Shown in pieces: positions 12,901-23,860 of a DNA stretch of 64,000 nt (positions within the stretch are counted from its first letter, which is position 1; each line of letters begins with the position of its first letter). Origin of the DNA: Lagopus muta (Eukaryota > Chordata > Aves > Galliformes > Phasianidae); contig NC_064447.1 of assembly GCF_023343835.1 (NCBI RefSeq), positions 11,933,501 through 11,997,500 of the forward strand. Reading direction: 5' to 3'. The translations under genes were made by a program, and so were the position numbers. The notes below the pieces were generated by a model that was given only the letters and a program-made list of their open reading frames with translations, made no database searches and was not told the origin of the DNA.

Positions 12901-15560
12901 ATTTCTGGATGGAATGGAGAGCAAATTCACATTTTACATTGGAGGAATGTGCAGAAGGGAAGTGTTTGATATGATAACATGGGGGCAGTGACCAAAGGCA
13001 ACAGCCAAGCTGGCTTTATCTGTCTGGATGAGCTCTGACTGTGCTGGCGTGAGCTCTGTGCTGTGAGAGCTGGCAGCAGGGTCAGGGCAGCTCCTACCAG
13101 CACTGGAAATCGAGAGTTGTGTGGATGGAGCTGGAAGGGAATCCATTAGAAAAGGGCATCGTTCAGTTCAGCAGTGGCTTGCAGTGAAGGTGGGCCATGT
13201 GCTGACGGGTTCTCCACGCTGCATTGGTGGGCAGAGGTGGTCCTTCATGTCTGTACTGTGTGTGCACTCAGGCAGCTGAGCGGTGTTTGTGATCCTCTCC
13301 TCCCTTTGCAGCTGGGTGGTGACACTTCCTGGTCACTTCCTGCTGTTCACAGGGTGCTGATGGATCAGTCCCTTTGTCTCTGTTACCAACACAACCTCGG
13401 ACTGCTTCTGCAGTGTGTGATAGCATGCAGGGTGAGCAAGAGTTTGTACAGAGCCTGCTTGCACTGCTGGTGTTTTTCTCTTTTCAAAGCATACCTTGCC
13501 TGGGGGCACCGAGCTGCCAGTGGTGCCCATTAGTCTCTCCTCTTTGGGGATGAGCAGTTCTCCACCCAGGCAAAGCAGTGCTCATGGTCTCCTTGCTCCC
13601 AGCCCTGTCAGAAGCAGGTGAAACTTCATGCCCTGCAGGTCTGTGGGCTCCTCAGCTTGGTCACCATTTTAGTCAACTAAGTTTAAATGCTTTCTTTATG
13701 AGGACATACGTTGTTTGAAGCTCTGAAAAAGTTACCAAATTTTTCCAATACAACAGCTCTGCTCAGTGTTAATCATAGCCATGGGTTTGCTTGGGAAGCT
13801 GATGGGTGGATTTCTGCTGGGTTTTGTTGCTGTTGATTTTTCCAATAACCATCAGTGCCAACACTGTCATTGTTTCCTGTTGATCAGAATGGGCTGTTCA
13901 GCCAAAAATGTCGTGGTGTTGTCCTGTGCACCAGTTCACTGGGGAGGAAGTGGTGGGAAGAGCGAGCAGCAGTGAACATTTGGTGCTGCTGGTTTGGGTG
14001 CATCAGCTAAGGACATTGGATGGTACTGAGAAGTGTTTTTTCCCTTAATTCTATGGACAAAGTGGGATTGCTGTGCCGCTCCCTGCGCCCATCCCATGGC
14101 TGTTCAAGCCTATATGGACGCTGTCACTTAGCAACTGCTGTCAGTTCTTCCTTTAGCTGCTGCTTTATTGCTGGCACGTAACAGGAGTTGTAATTGTGTG
14201 ACAGCCCCACAAAGGGTGTTTGTACAGCACGGCTCACAGGTGTGAAGATGAGCAGCCCCACCACAGCCCTCTTTAAGATCCCAGTGTTACTTTACACCTG
14301 ACCTGGGAAATGACCCCCAAATGGGAGCACCAGAACCACTGTCACCGGGCAGAGACAATGCATGAAACATCACCAGCGTTGTGCCATCCCCCTCTGCAAA
14401 GGCACTCAGCTTGTTTGAAAGATGGGTTATGAGCACAGTCTGTCCTGCAGACGGAGGAGCAGCTCTGCCACCGAGGTCTGAGGTCTGGCTGTGCTACGTT
14501 TAGCAGTGCTTTGTTTCTCAGCAGAGGACAAAACCCACAGTGCTGGAGGGAAATGACACAGCACAGGGGTGTGGCTGCTGATATATTTTATCATTGTTAA
14601 TGGCTGAGAACTGTGGTGAAGCCGGCTGATGAGTTTCCTCTGTAACGCGTGGTGGTTTTAAAAGCCTTGATGAGCTTGTGTTGAAAGGTGGAGCAAATTT
14701 TATGAGATGGACAAAAGAAATTTCTAAGGTGTGTGTGAGTTGGTCTGCGCTCACAGACCACTTCTCTAAGGCTCAAGCAGCAGCTTCAGACACTTATGGC
14801 TCAATTTTACTTCACTCATACAATGAGCGTAACTAAGCAAAGACTGCTCTTTGAATTTTAAATGTCCAATGTATTAAAAGACAACTAACAGCTACTCTTT
14901 TGGCAGCTTTCACAAAGCCGTTACTAGCACAGGGCTGAGCCAAACATTCTTTGCTACGTCAACGTGAGTCTGAGCAGTGAGAGGACAAATCCTTTTTCCA
15001 GTGCTTTGTTGAAATGTGTTGAAAATGATCCTTGGAATTTCATACCTGTGTACAGAGCGGGCAACAGAACTCGCACTGCCCCTGTTCAGATAAACAGAGC
15101 TTTGTAATCTTCCTTGTTCACAGTGCTTGCTCTCAGAGATGTGGGTTTTTCTCATCTGTGATGCCCTGTTGTTATCACTTGTGTAGCTGCTGCCTTCTAC
15201 CACAGGCCACATTAAAGTAACTGACAGAGCTGAGCACTGGTGCCTTTGACACGACACGAGCCCCGTGCCTGGCCACAGCCTTTGCTGAAATCATCTGTAG
15301 CATCTGTATGGGGAAATCTGCCTCCTGCAGGGGCTGCGCAGCTCCCGCGCTGATATGATGCAAAAGCTGCAGTTCCCACAAAAACTCATCCCAGAAAGGC
15401 AGCATGCAGCTTCCTCCTCTGCCCAGCAGCCCACCTCTCTCTTTCCATCCCCAGAGTCCCTGGATGGCAGGAACACAGAGTTTATAGCAAGACCACTGTT
15501 TTCATGATGCAAAGTCGCAAAAGCACTTGTATACTGACAGCTCAGTCCAGTGTGGTGCAG
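6901..15560. other. Intergenic region between AMZ1 and BRAT1
   Basis: There is no exon with recognisable protein similarity on either strand over 8.6 kb. ORFs up to about 220 codons occur but have arbitrary composition. I note one diverged CR1-like piece near 8.2-8.3 kb and an AT-rich block with homeodomain-like TAATTA-type sequences near 11.14-11.35 kb. Otherwise I see nothing in it. Confidence 0.6.
8195..8312 (+). mobile_element. Diverged CR1 LINE 3' fragment (tentative)
   Basis: The order of words resembles the conserved CR1 3' region: a CAAGCTGAAATGAGGAAAC-like segment, then CTCCTGGAATAAATTGCC, then TGGAGTTTTCCAAA, parallel to the CR1 phrases for 'actggaacaggttgcccag' and 'ggaggtgttcaaa'. 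It is heavily diverged, so this is a tentative call. Confidence 0.4.
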
Positions 15561-15936
15561 GTAATGAATTTATTTCTAGAAGCATACAACAGCTTGCTTT
15601 CAGTCACCTTTTTTTTTTTCTTTTTTAATGTTTCCTTATGTAGGCAGGCTCTGCTGCTTTCTTAACATACTTACACGTTAAAAACAGAAGAAATGCCTTT
15701 CTTTATTTACTTAGAAAAATAAAACAGGCAGATCAGTTTATCAGAGAATATACTTAAAAATAAGAGAAGCCATCAGTATTAAAACAAAGACTCTCTGTTA
15801 ACAGCTAACAAAACTATTCCTTTTTTTCTGTTCAGAGTAACGCTTCCTACTATCTTCTCTTATAACACTTTGGTAGCAAAAATTCTCTTCACAAGAAACC
15901 CGTGTAAGTACTGTTCCCTCAAAGCAAAAGATGTCT
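15555..15936 (-). other. BRAT1: BRAT1 3' UTR (predicted)
   Basis: A/T-rich sequence follows the TAA stop and contains two AATAAA hexamers on the minus strand. On the plus strand the region shows T-runs near 15609-15626. The extent is inferred from the farther poly(A) signal. Confidence 0.5.
15569..15574 (-). terminator. BRAT1: BRAT1 poly(A) signal candidate (AATAAA)
   Basis: On the minus strand AATAAA occurs here, about 365 bases past the BRAT1 stop. A second AATAAA lies at 15707-15702, so the 3' UTR ends near 15.55 or 15.68 kb. Only transcript data could decide between them. Confidence 0.5.
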
Positions 15937-16665
15937 TTAGTAGCAGTCAGCCTCATTCTCCTCTAAGGTCCCCACAGTAGCAAGGATGTCCTCTAAGAGG
16001 GACCGGGGGCTTTTCTCCACATAGTCACTACCTTTATTTAGGTCACTTTGTAGTTCCACTAAGTTTATTGTTCTCAAAGCTAACATCATGCTCTCTGGAT
16101 CTTGAAAGTCCACTTCACTACCATCACCTGTGGGGAAGTTCTGGACCAGAGAACCCTGTCTTAGTGTCCTTTGTAACCAATGAATGCCATGCTCTGCAGG
16201 TAAGTCTCCAGTCCCTTGTGAATCTGTGGTGCTACTCTGACAGAACTGAGATTGTAAGGAAAGCAATATACCACAGGCTTTCTGACCCACTGTCTTGTCA
16301 CAGTCACACAAAGACTGAAACAAGAAGCTGAACAGGTTTGCTCGGCAAAACATCTGCAGTGGCTTGTTCTCATGAACAGAACTAGTGACTGCAGATGAGA
16401 CAGGAGCATAATAGCATTCAGGAAGGCCAAGTTGGCAAAACATATAGATACAGAAAATTTGAACCAGTTCCAAACAACCAAGTTTGACTTCCCAGTCTAA
16501 GTCACGTGCTGCAGTCTGGACCACCGCAGTGACGAACTGCTCTGTCTCTTCTGGTTTACCCGTGCAGCTCTCTTTCACCCACATGGTGAAGACACTCATC
16601 ACAGCTCTCCTAGGAAAGACCTCTGGGTCTGTGGACAAGACTTCTTGAAGCTTTGCCGCAGTTTT
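15937..16665 (-). CDS. BRAT1: BRAT1 exon 13, last coding exon, residues 591-832
   Basis: A tacatttag acceptor precedes [20 protein letters not shown]. The exon holds [34 protein letters not shown] and [17 protein letters not shown], all colinear with human, and ends EENEADCY then TAA at 15939-15937. Confidence 0.97.
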   Translation of the reverse strand, partial: KTAAKLQEVLSTDPEVFPRRAVMSVFTMWVKESCTGKPEETEQFVTAVVQTAARDLDWEVKLGCLELVQIFCIYMFCQLGLPECYYAPVSSAVTSSVHENKPLQMFCRANLFSFLFQSLCDCDKTVGQKACGILLSLQSQFCQSSTTDSQGTGDLPAEHGIHWLQRTLRQGSLVQNFPTGDGSEVDFQDPESMMLALRTINLVELQSDLNKGSDYVEKSPRSLLEDILATVGTLEENEADCY

Positions 16666-19600
16666 CTAAATGTAAAAAGACAAAGGAGGAAAGGAACATT
16701 ACAAACAGACAAAAAAGCACAACAAGAAACAGGGGAACAATGTGTAGTTCTGCTCGTGTCTGCAGTGGATTACACAAAGCCGTACCTCTTTATTATACCG
16801 GCTCCCTGCAACACGTGACTGTGGAACATAGACATAAATAATGTAGGCCAGCTGTCCCATAGCCGTCACAGCGCTCGCTCGCACGTAGCTCTCTGGATCC
16901 TCAAGAAGGTTTTCTATACGCTTTGGCATCTCCGAAAACAGGAGGAACTTCCTGAAATCCCTACAGTCTGTAAATGAGACAGCAATGCAAAGAAGTGAGG
17001 CTTTATTCTCTCAGAACATGAACTTGTTTCCAATGCAAACAGTGATTTGTGTCATACGAGGATGATCGCTGACTGCAGGGCAGCTGACAGTGAACGGAGC
17101 TGCTGCTCACAGGAGCACGGACACCTTCTGTCAGGCTCCTCACTTTGCAGCAGCTTGGTGAATTCCAGCCGTGCCGTGTTTGACACTGGAGTTTGGAAAA
17201 ATGCATTTACAGTTGTTTCTATTGGTGAGAAAAAATTTGCTCCAGGTAAATCGGAGTGTGGTTTCAGCCCCATCAAGCAACTTTTGTTTAAGGGAGAAAG
17301 AAAAAAAAAAGGTCATTCCTTATTGCTGTCAAGCCACACAACATAGTTTAATTTGCTAAAGCTGTCATTAAGGAGGACACAGCAACTCAAATTCAACAGA
17401 ATAGTGGCGTATGTTTATGAATCTTTTTGACAGATTTTGACTGTGACCTGAAAGTAAAAATCTCAACTTATCTTTTCCTTCCTTCCTTCCTTCCCCCTGC
17501 AGTTACAGGTCAGAAGATGCTCCACAGGCCTGACTGACTTTCACAGCATTACAAGAAACGGTCCTCCAATCTGAACCATTAAATCTCTGCACATACCTGC
17601 CAGGGTTCTAATCAAGCTGGTGAAGAACTCCAGAGAAGAGTCTCGTACTTCCCAGCAAGGACTGCACAAACGCTTCTGCAGCACCAGGAACACCTCTGTG
17701 AAAGCCAAGCGAGAGGGAGGAATTGAGATGAAAGGTAACAAACCAAACCACTGTGCAGCCTCTGCACTGTTTCCTGATGTGATCCCTTTTGTTGACTTTG
17801 CTTCTCTCACAGTTCCTCAAAGCACTGTATGAGCAGATACAACTAAATTCAGCACAACTGGAAACAAATCCTAACTGCTTTAAGTGGAAAAGGAAGGTGA
17901 GAGCACATTTCAGATGTGCCACCAGTTGCTGTTTGTCCAACTTCGATAGCTTTGTTACCTCGCAAAATCTTGTCAGCTTGTTGCTTATTTTTGAAGAAGG
18001 ATTTTCCTGACGAGCTCCTCAACCACATGGACATAGCTTTAAATGATTTCTTCAGAACCTGAAGAAATACAAAGCAGATGTACTTTATTGCAGGAGAAGG
18101 TGGTTTTGTCTTTATGCTAGACAATTTTTTTTTTTTTCCACTCAAAATTACAGTGAAATTGTCAGAAGAAATTAGTGCAAGCACTTTCATTCTATAAAAT
18201 AAGCCACAAATGAATAGTGCTTTATGCCACATTTCTAGCCAACTGTTCTCAACTTTAAAACATTGTGAGTGTCTCCAGCTTTTCACTTGCAGCTGTCACC
18301 TGAGTCATTTGGACAAAAGAAAGCAAGAAAACAAAAGTGTTACTGTGAAAGATTTTATTACTTAATAGCAATGTCAAGTGGATTATATTGGCTCTACAGT
18401 CAGACATGATGGCTCCTATATTTTCAAGAATATCTGACTTACTGATCAACTACTTGCTCATTACCATTTTAGCTATTTCCTGCAAGTCCCTCAGAAGAAG
18501 CCTTCTAGATATTCTTATACTAACTGCTAAGAAACACCTGTTGTCAAACTGGTTGTCAGAAGTATGTTCCACTGGGCAAGCCAGTAGATTTGGAGCCTTC
18601 TTTAGTTCTATACTCACAGTAGGAGGAGTGTTTGGACTCTCCAGGTATATCAGAAGGACGTCAAACAAACTTCTCATAGTTGTGTCATTGCCTGAAACGT
18701 TTAAAAACAAAGCAAAACAAAAACTCAAGAACCAACATTAAGAAAAAGGGAATAATTCAACTCTTCAAATATGGAATGAAAGAGGATTATAAAACTGTTT
18801 TATAGAAGAAAGCAAGCACAGTCTTCAAATACAGAATAGTAATTTCCAAAATTAAAATTTAAGTGCAAAGTTTAACTCACAGTTGCAGTCAGGAAATGCT
18901 GCAAGGACATCAAGAGCTGACTTCTGTACTCGGAAGCAACCTGCCAAGATTTGGCTAATCTTGCTTCCCAGAGGAGTAGCTGGAATCAGGAGGCTTTTAC
19001 AGAACAGTAATGTCGTCATGACAGAACACAGCAAAGATGTATAGGGTAAATTCGTGGGCAAAAAAACCTAATGGGAGGGAAAAAAAACACAACAAGCTTC
19101 CATCAAATGTTTCAAGCATACATACAGAGCATGTTTCTGGTAGAGACACAGCAAAAGCTGCAACTTCCATTGTCCTTACGGTAACATAATGCTAATAACT
19201 GCTAACAAGTAACCTCCCTCTCCCCCAGTGAACCATTGCATAAATGGGAGGAGATGCTTTTCACTACTTGGGAAAGCAACTCTACTTATGTTTTTCACTG
19301 GATCAATACCTGCAGTGGATATAACGTATGGCAACTAAGCCTGTGAAGGTAGATGTAAAACCAAGTATGGTCCCTGTTTACAAGACTTAATATTCTTCTG
19401 TTATCCTATTGGGAATGTATCCTGCTGGATTTTCTAACTAGCAGAACTCACTTTTTCCACAGAGAGCAGCTCCCCCAGATGAGCAAGGGTCTGGCACAGA
19501 AAACTAGCACAAGATGACTTGGAGGATAGAAGGCTTTCAACAGCAGAGGGATCACTAACTGACTCATACAGCAAACCTAGGGAATCAAAGAAGGGAAAAA

Positions 19601-22600
19601 CTCAAGCTGTTAGTGATTACAAAGGATAGTGATCTCCAAACTTGACTTTTGAGCTACTATTTTGAGGTGATGCAGCATGAAGATCCCTTCAAATGCAACC
19701 GTCAGCAGGACGCTGCACTTTACCACAAACATTGCTGCTGTCCTTGACTTTTCCTTTTAATCTTTCTCCAGTTTTTCTGAATCAGGCACTTAAAACACTG
19801 GTAAACAGAATAGCCTCTAACTTTTCTATTGCAATACTACCTGAACGTTCCACAGGGGCTGCTCTCAAAATACACTCCATTGGTTGAAAGAGAACAGTCA
19901 GTGCTTTAATTGTCACAACCTGTGGGCTTCAAGGAAGAAACAGCAATTACCAAAACAAGAAAATGTCAACTCTACCCCAAACATCTATCCCCAAATGCTG
20001 AGCAGACCAGTGATTTTCACACAGGCTTGTAAAAAAGCCAGCAACAGGACAGAAATGAAATTACTGTCACAAGTCGAGCGTTCTTCTGATTCTCCCTGGC
20101 TAACTGAAAGAGAGAAGTGGTTCTAGAATTGACAAACAGCCTCATCCAGCAGCAAAGAGTGAAAACTTGTGTAAGAAGAGAGTTTAGACAGGCACTTATT
20201 GCATTAAAAATAAATATATATATACCCCAGTAAGATACACGTGTTAGTCTGAAAGTAAGTATCTATGTGCTATAGTCATTCAACGTATGATGACTTCTCC
20301 ATGCTTTTTCACCATCTAAAGGGAGAAGATGCCACTGGATTTCTCAGGTGCACAACAGATGAGGCAACACCTTAAACTGCAATAAGGCAGAGTCCAACTG
20401 GATACATGGAAAATACTTTTCATAGTGAGACTGTAAAGAACTGGAACTGGTTTCCCAGAGCAGCTATGGAATCCCCATCCTTTGGGATATTTGAAACTGG
20501 ATTGGTGAAGGCCCTGAGCAACCCAATCCATCCCTAAATGCAGTCCTGCAATGTATAAGAAGTCAGATTAGATCACCTATACTGCTTCCTTCTAAATTAA
20601 GTTTTCCTACTGTTGACAGAGATGCACGATGTGTGCAAGATGCACACTTCTGTTGGACAGTGGTTCAAGTTGTTACACTTGTCAGAGCTCATGTGAAAAG
20701 TAACCAAATACTTCTAAATTTGACAGTCAAAATATCCATCTTAAACAACCTTGGCCTTAAAAAGTTAAAGGAGCTTTGAATTTCTGTCGGAAAGTGCTGT
20801 CTGTAGGTAAGATACAAAAGCATGTGTGTGAACATGACACTGGCTCTTTTCATTTCTGTCTTTGAAACAATTATTCTAATAGCAGTGTCTGAAGTTTGTT
20901 AGCTATTTGCATGGTTCTCACCAATCAGTCCACTGTATTAAGCAATACAGTGGAAAATGCAGTGCAGTGAATAAAACAACTCTCAGAAACAAGCAGAGAT
21001 GTTGGGAGCATTTGCAAAGTGAAAAAAATTCATAGCAGCAACTCCTACCATGGGTAGATCTTCAGAATTCCCCCTGCCAAAGCACCTGATTGTTCTGGGG
21101 TTAAGCGTTCCAGAGCAGATGTCACTAATGCCCAAAAACTGTCTTCACGAAACACAGGAGACCTGAGAAGAAAGAACAGTAAGTCATATGTCCTACTAAC
21201 ACAAATGGTATTTCTCATCACTGGATCCAAGATCTTCACCTTGCCATGTTTAGAAGAAGATCCACCAGTACGTGCTGTGCTTGAACAGAATCTTCTGTCA
21301 AGAAGGATTCTACTCGCTTTGCAACGCCTAACCAAAGCACTTTAGTCCAAGGAGCATGACAACTGCCAAACAGACTAGTTAACAGTTTTAATGACTGCTT
21401 GACTTGAGAGGCAGAGTTGGATTGAAGAGAATCTTCTATATGCTTTATAATCACGTGGGCACACGCTGGCCAGTCGCAGTCCTTGGCATCGAGAGGTACA
21501 ATCAGTTCAGGCCCTACAGAGTGGGTGAGCAAGTGCACCAGAAGACAACGGGCAGCTGAAGCCACAAACAGGCTGGGATCTCCTTGCAGAACAAAGATCA
21601 CACCTATGCCTCCTGTGTGAAAACAAAACAGAAGTCAATGAAGGAAAATAACAAGTCTTCCTATTGTGGAGTCTTGCTGCAGTCCAGCTGTATATTATTT
21701 TAATCCAAGTAACACAGAGGCTTAAATGTGGTTTGTTTTTTAACGTTTTGTGGTCTCTGTTGCCTTTTAAAGTCAGACAGTCCTTAGGTACAAGCAAACA
21801 AAAAGAAGAAAGTAAAATTTTTCAGATCTTCACATGTCTTAGTAACTCAGGAACAGAAGACTTCATTCTAATGGCTGTAATATTAGGAGGGTATATCTAT
21901 GGAAGGAGTCTGTACCATCTGCAGACAGATCCAGTAAGGAAAAAAGGGAATTGCAGCAGCAGTACTCATTTCCATCACATGCTGCATAGGCTAGTACCAA
22001 TCCAGCATTCCTGGCCTCTCTATATAGAGGATCTAAAGTTGGTGTTAACAGCAGGAGAACTTAAAAACCCATGCAAGGAAAATGAGACTGCAAAATGTGT
22101 CAAGAAATAAATGAGTCCCTGGTTAATTTTTCATCAGTAAAATCGTAGCAAGATGGATGGGAGGACTTGGGGCATTACCAGCCCTGGAAGCACTCACCAC
22201 CACTGCAGATGAAGTGGAGGGCAGACTGGTGTTGCACCATGCTCTGGACGCCCTCCACCCAGCCACTTCGCACAGATGCATCTTCCCATGCTGCTCTCTT
22301 CAGAGTCCCATCCTCACCAAACAGCCTGGCCAACAGCCCCAGCCGCTGAGGGCAGAGAACACACAGAATAAAGAGCAAGCAGAGGGGCTTCAGAGGAGCA
22401 GAGAAGCTGCGTGTCAACAATATAAATACTGCAGTGAAACCTTCTAAATAAACACTAAAATAGAGAATTTTCAGATTCTCATGCTTGAACTCAACATAGC
22501 TCTTTTTTATGGACTAAGCAGTGTAAGGGTTCTATTGTTTGTTTCTTAAGATGCAGCAGAAAAGCTACATATACATTAGATCTGTTAAGCTGCTTTATGT

Positions 22601-23449
22601 TGCACGCATCTCTTTCCCAAACCAGAGTTTTGTTCTATAAATGGAGTCTGCTATATAGAACAGGACTTTAAGAAGCTCCCTTATTTTTGCAGGAAATCAA
22701 TCTATTATGGTCAGAAAACTACATCTGTAATTGCAGTTTAAATCTAAAGGACCTGTCCAGGGATATATGATATTCTGCAGCTATTGATGAGACCTACTGC
22801 TATCCTATATAATGTTTTGAACTTTAATTGAGAATTACTACATATGAGGACTTACAGCTTGCTGCAAGACAAGCAATGAGATGACAGCAGCTTGATGTGA
22901 CAACTGAGAAGGCTTATTGCAGGTTATCATTGAGAAGCCTTACATGCAGAATCTGTACATATCCAGGAGTCCTCAGCACAGGGGAAACCAGGCGCACAAC
23001 TCACCTGCAGGTGCTCGAAGCTGCTCTTCGCAGCCGCGACTATCCCAGCTAACCGCAGCGTGAACGACAGGACTTTCGGCTCCGGCTCCGGCAGCGCCAG
23101 CACGGCGGCGAAGAACTTCGTCAGACAGGGGTTGTCTCGCAGCAGCTTCGCGGTGGGCTCTGGTGAACGGGAATTATCCAAGGACAGGAAGCGACGTCGC
23201 CGAACTCGGCGGTACCGGTGATCCTCGGCTTTAGCTGAATCCCAATCCCCCCTCTACCCCCTCTTACCCTCCCCCCTCTCCTCCCCCCGGCGCAGCCCTC
23301 GGGCGCCCTAACCCGCACTCACCGGCTTCCCTCAGCTCCCGGAACCAATCGAGCAGTTTTTCCAAGCAGGTGTCATCCGGGCCGCGCTGCCACGGATCGG
23401 CCAGCGCCGCACAGACGCTGGGCAGCAGCAGGGCGCACTCACGGCTCAT
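15937..23449 (-). CDS. BRAT1: BRAT1 (BRCA1-associated ATM activator 1), complete coding region, 13 exons
   Basis: BRAT1 is a HEAT/ARM-repeat protein. It was first described as a BRCA1- and ATM-binding factor in the DNA-damage response and later as a partner of the Integrator endonuclease pair INTS9/INTS11. Thirteen exons, listed separately, join with consistent phases into 2499 bases: 832 residues plus TAA, against 821 in human. Matches to human run from end to end: [12 protein letters not shown] (exon 1), [12 protein letters not shown] (exon 4), ASKSSCA-type SSKSSCA (exon 7), [16 protein letters not shown] (exon 11), [16 protein letters not shown] (exon 12) and [11 protein letters not shown] plus [15 protein letters not shown] (exon 13). 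The last four residues ADCY are identical to human. The start at 23449 matches the human start; an in-frame Met at 23473 would add eight residues. It shares a 411-bp bidirectional promoter with IQCE. No frameshift or broken splice site was seen. Confidence 0.97.
16786..16967 (-). CDS. BRAT1: BRAT1 exon 12, residues 530-590
   Basis: It contains the HEAT-type segment [20 protein letters not shown], which differs from human at two positions within [20 protein letters not shown]. The following loop ([20 protein letters not shown]) has diverged from human. It ends in phase 0 before GTACGG. Confidence 0.96.
17475..17494. repeat. (TTCC)n microsatellite in BRAT1 intron 11
   Basis: About five CCTT units on the plus strand between the BRAT1 exon 12 acceptor side and exon 11 donor side. 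Confidence 0.85.
17597..17695 (-). CDS. BRAT1: BRAT1 exon 11, residues 497-529
   Basis: It encodes [20 protein letters not shown], then SLEFFTSL, matching human [20 protein letters not shown] and ALEFLTQL. It ends with one base of the next codon before GTATGT. Confidence 0.96.
17959..18058 (-). CDS. BRAT1: BRAT1 exon 10, residues 464-496
   Basis: It encodes [19 protein letters not shown], parallel to human VLKKAFQATLRWLLSSPK, and ends DKILR plus one base. The donor GTAACA is weaker than those of its neighbours. Confidence 0.94.
18618..18691 (-). CDS. BRAT1: BRAT1 exon 9, residues 439-463
   Basis: An aaacgtttcag acceptor precedes [19 protein letters not shown] and PNTPPT, aligning with human ALAVLLECLESPGSSPT. 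The exon is 74 bases and ends in phase 0 before GTGAGT. Confidence 0.94.
18881..19067 (-). CDS. BRAT1: BRAT1 exon 8, residues 377-438
   Basis: It begins [19 protein letters not shown] and contains [19 protein letters not shown], matching human TLAGCVRVQRAALDFLGTL. It ends with one base of the next codon before GTGAGT. Confidence 0.94.
19452..19576 (-). CDS. BRAT1: BRAT1 exon 7, residues 335-376
   Basis: A ttccctag acceptor leads into [19 protein letters not shown], then [18 protein letters not shown], which matches human KSSCAGLLCRTLAHLEEL. It ends in phase 0 before GTGAGT. Confidence 0.95.
19841..19926 (-). CDS. BRAT1: BRAT1 exon 6, residues 306-334
   Basis: The acceptor is ttccttgaag. The TG carried over from exon 5 plus the first C makes Cys, giving [20 protein letters not shown] against human [20 protein letters not shown]. 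This alignment fixes the junction; the apparent alternative acceptor 9 bases further on breaks the frame. Confidence 0.9.
19927..21048 (-). other. BRAT1: BRAT1 intron 5
   Basis: At 1.1 kb this is the longest BRAT1 intron. A CR1 fragment at 20330-20600 lies antisense to the gene. A short TA-rich tract occurs near 20212-20225. No exon is apparent. The other BRAT1 introns range from 77 to 659 bases; they hold only simple repeats such as a TTCC tract at 17475-17494 and an A-run at 17301-17310. Confidence 0.85.
20330..20600 (+). mobile_element. CR1 LINE 3' fragment, antisense to BRAT1
   Basis: On the plus strand the sequence follows the conserved CR1 3' region in order: CTGGAACTGGTTTCCCAGAG, then GGAATCCCCATCCTTTGGGA, then ATATTTGAAACTGGATTGG, GAGCAACCC, and a tail resembling 'agattagatcacct...ccttct'. 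It lies in BRAT1 intron 5. It is diverged and truncated. Confidence 0.85.
21049..21162 (-). CDS. BRAT1: BRAT1 exon 5, residues 268-305
   Basis: It completes an Arg codon, then encodes [20 protein letters not shown] and GGILKIYP. The intron before it is only 77 bases. The donor is GTAGGA; using it leaves TG, which joins exon 6 to give Cys. Confidence 0.92.
21240..21612 (-). CDS. BRAT1: BRAT1 exon 4, residues 144-267
   Basis: This large exon encodes [35 protein letters not shown] and VDLLLNMA, all colinear with human BRAT1. The donor GTGAAG at 21239-21234 leaves two bases (AG) of the next codon. Confidence 0.95.
22198..22345 (-). CDS. BRAT1: BRAT1 exon 3, residues 95-143
   Basis: A ctctgccctcag acceptor leads into [13 protein letters not shown]. 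The segment [21 protein letters not shown] matches human [21 protein letters not shown]. The exon ends with one base of the next codon before GTGAGT. Confidence 0.95.
23005..23159 (-). CDS. BRAT1: BRAT1 exon 2, residues 43-94
   Basis: The acceptor is AG at 23161-23160. The exon encodes [17 protein letters not shown] and [10 protein letters not shown], aligning with human CLVELLSHVL and VLSFSLRLAG. It ends in phase 0 (HLQ) before GTGAGT. Confidence 0.94.
23323..23449 (-). CDS. BRAT1: BRAT1 exon 1 (coding part), residues 1-42
   Basis: ATG 23449-23447 opens [19 protein letters not shown], followed by [12 protein letters not shown] as in human. The exon ends with one base of codon 43 before a GTGAGT donor at 23322-23317. 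Confidence 0.95.
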
Positions 23450-23793
23450 GATGCGGCGGCCCCGGGGTGACATGGCGGCGGGGCGACGTTGGGCTCCCCA
23501 ACGACCAAGGGAGAACTCGTTACCGCCGCCGCCGCCGGCCGTAAAGCGAGTGTCGCAAAAGCCGGGCGCGCTTAGCGCGCGCTGCTAACGTCCGATAGGC
23601 GGTTTTTAACGCAAATTAAGCCTTCCAGGGTCAGCGCGGCCCGGCCTTCCGCCATTCCTACCTTTCACGGCCGCTGGGTGGCACTCGCGCCCCGCAGCAC
23701 GGCCTCACGACCGCCCCGCCAAGCCCCGCCTCACCCCCGGAGCTCACTGCGCGGGCGCACGCTCGGCCCGGAGCCTCGTTGTCGCGTCGCCTC

Positions 23794-23807
23794 GTTGCCA
23801 TGGCTAC
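23794..23807 (+). promoter_or_regulatory. RFX X-box-like site in the IQCE promoter
   Basis: The sequence GTTGCCATGGCTAC matches the palindromic X-box consensus GTTGCC-N2-GGYAAC except for one base in the right half-site (T for A). RFX factors control many ciliary genes, and IQCE is a ciliary-base protein. The site is 54-67 bases before the IQCE ATG and 345-358 bases from the BRAT1 ATG. Confidence 0.6.
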
Positions 23808-23847
23808 CGCAACCCGGAAGTGCCCCGAGCCGGGCGCCGAGGCCTGA
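23800..23847 (+). other. Upstream ORF of IQCE (15 codons)
   Basis: An ATG inside the X-box opens MATATRKCPEPGAEA and stops at TGA 23845-23847, 13 bases before the IQCE ATG. It matters only if transcription starts upstream of 23800. Confidence 0.5.
23815..23823 (+). promoter_or_regulatory. ETS (GABPA-type) site
   Basis: CCGGAAGTG is the classical high-affinity ETS/GABPA motif common in bidirectional housekeeping promoters. It lies 38 bases before the IQCE start codon, close to where the IQCE transcript probably begins. Confidence 0.65.
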
Positions 23848-23860
23848 GGTCGGGCCTGCT

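Noticed and set aside
20316-20531. 71-codon minus-strand ORF
   Set aside because: It is the reverse strand of a CR1 fragment.
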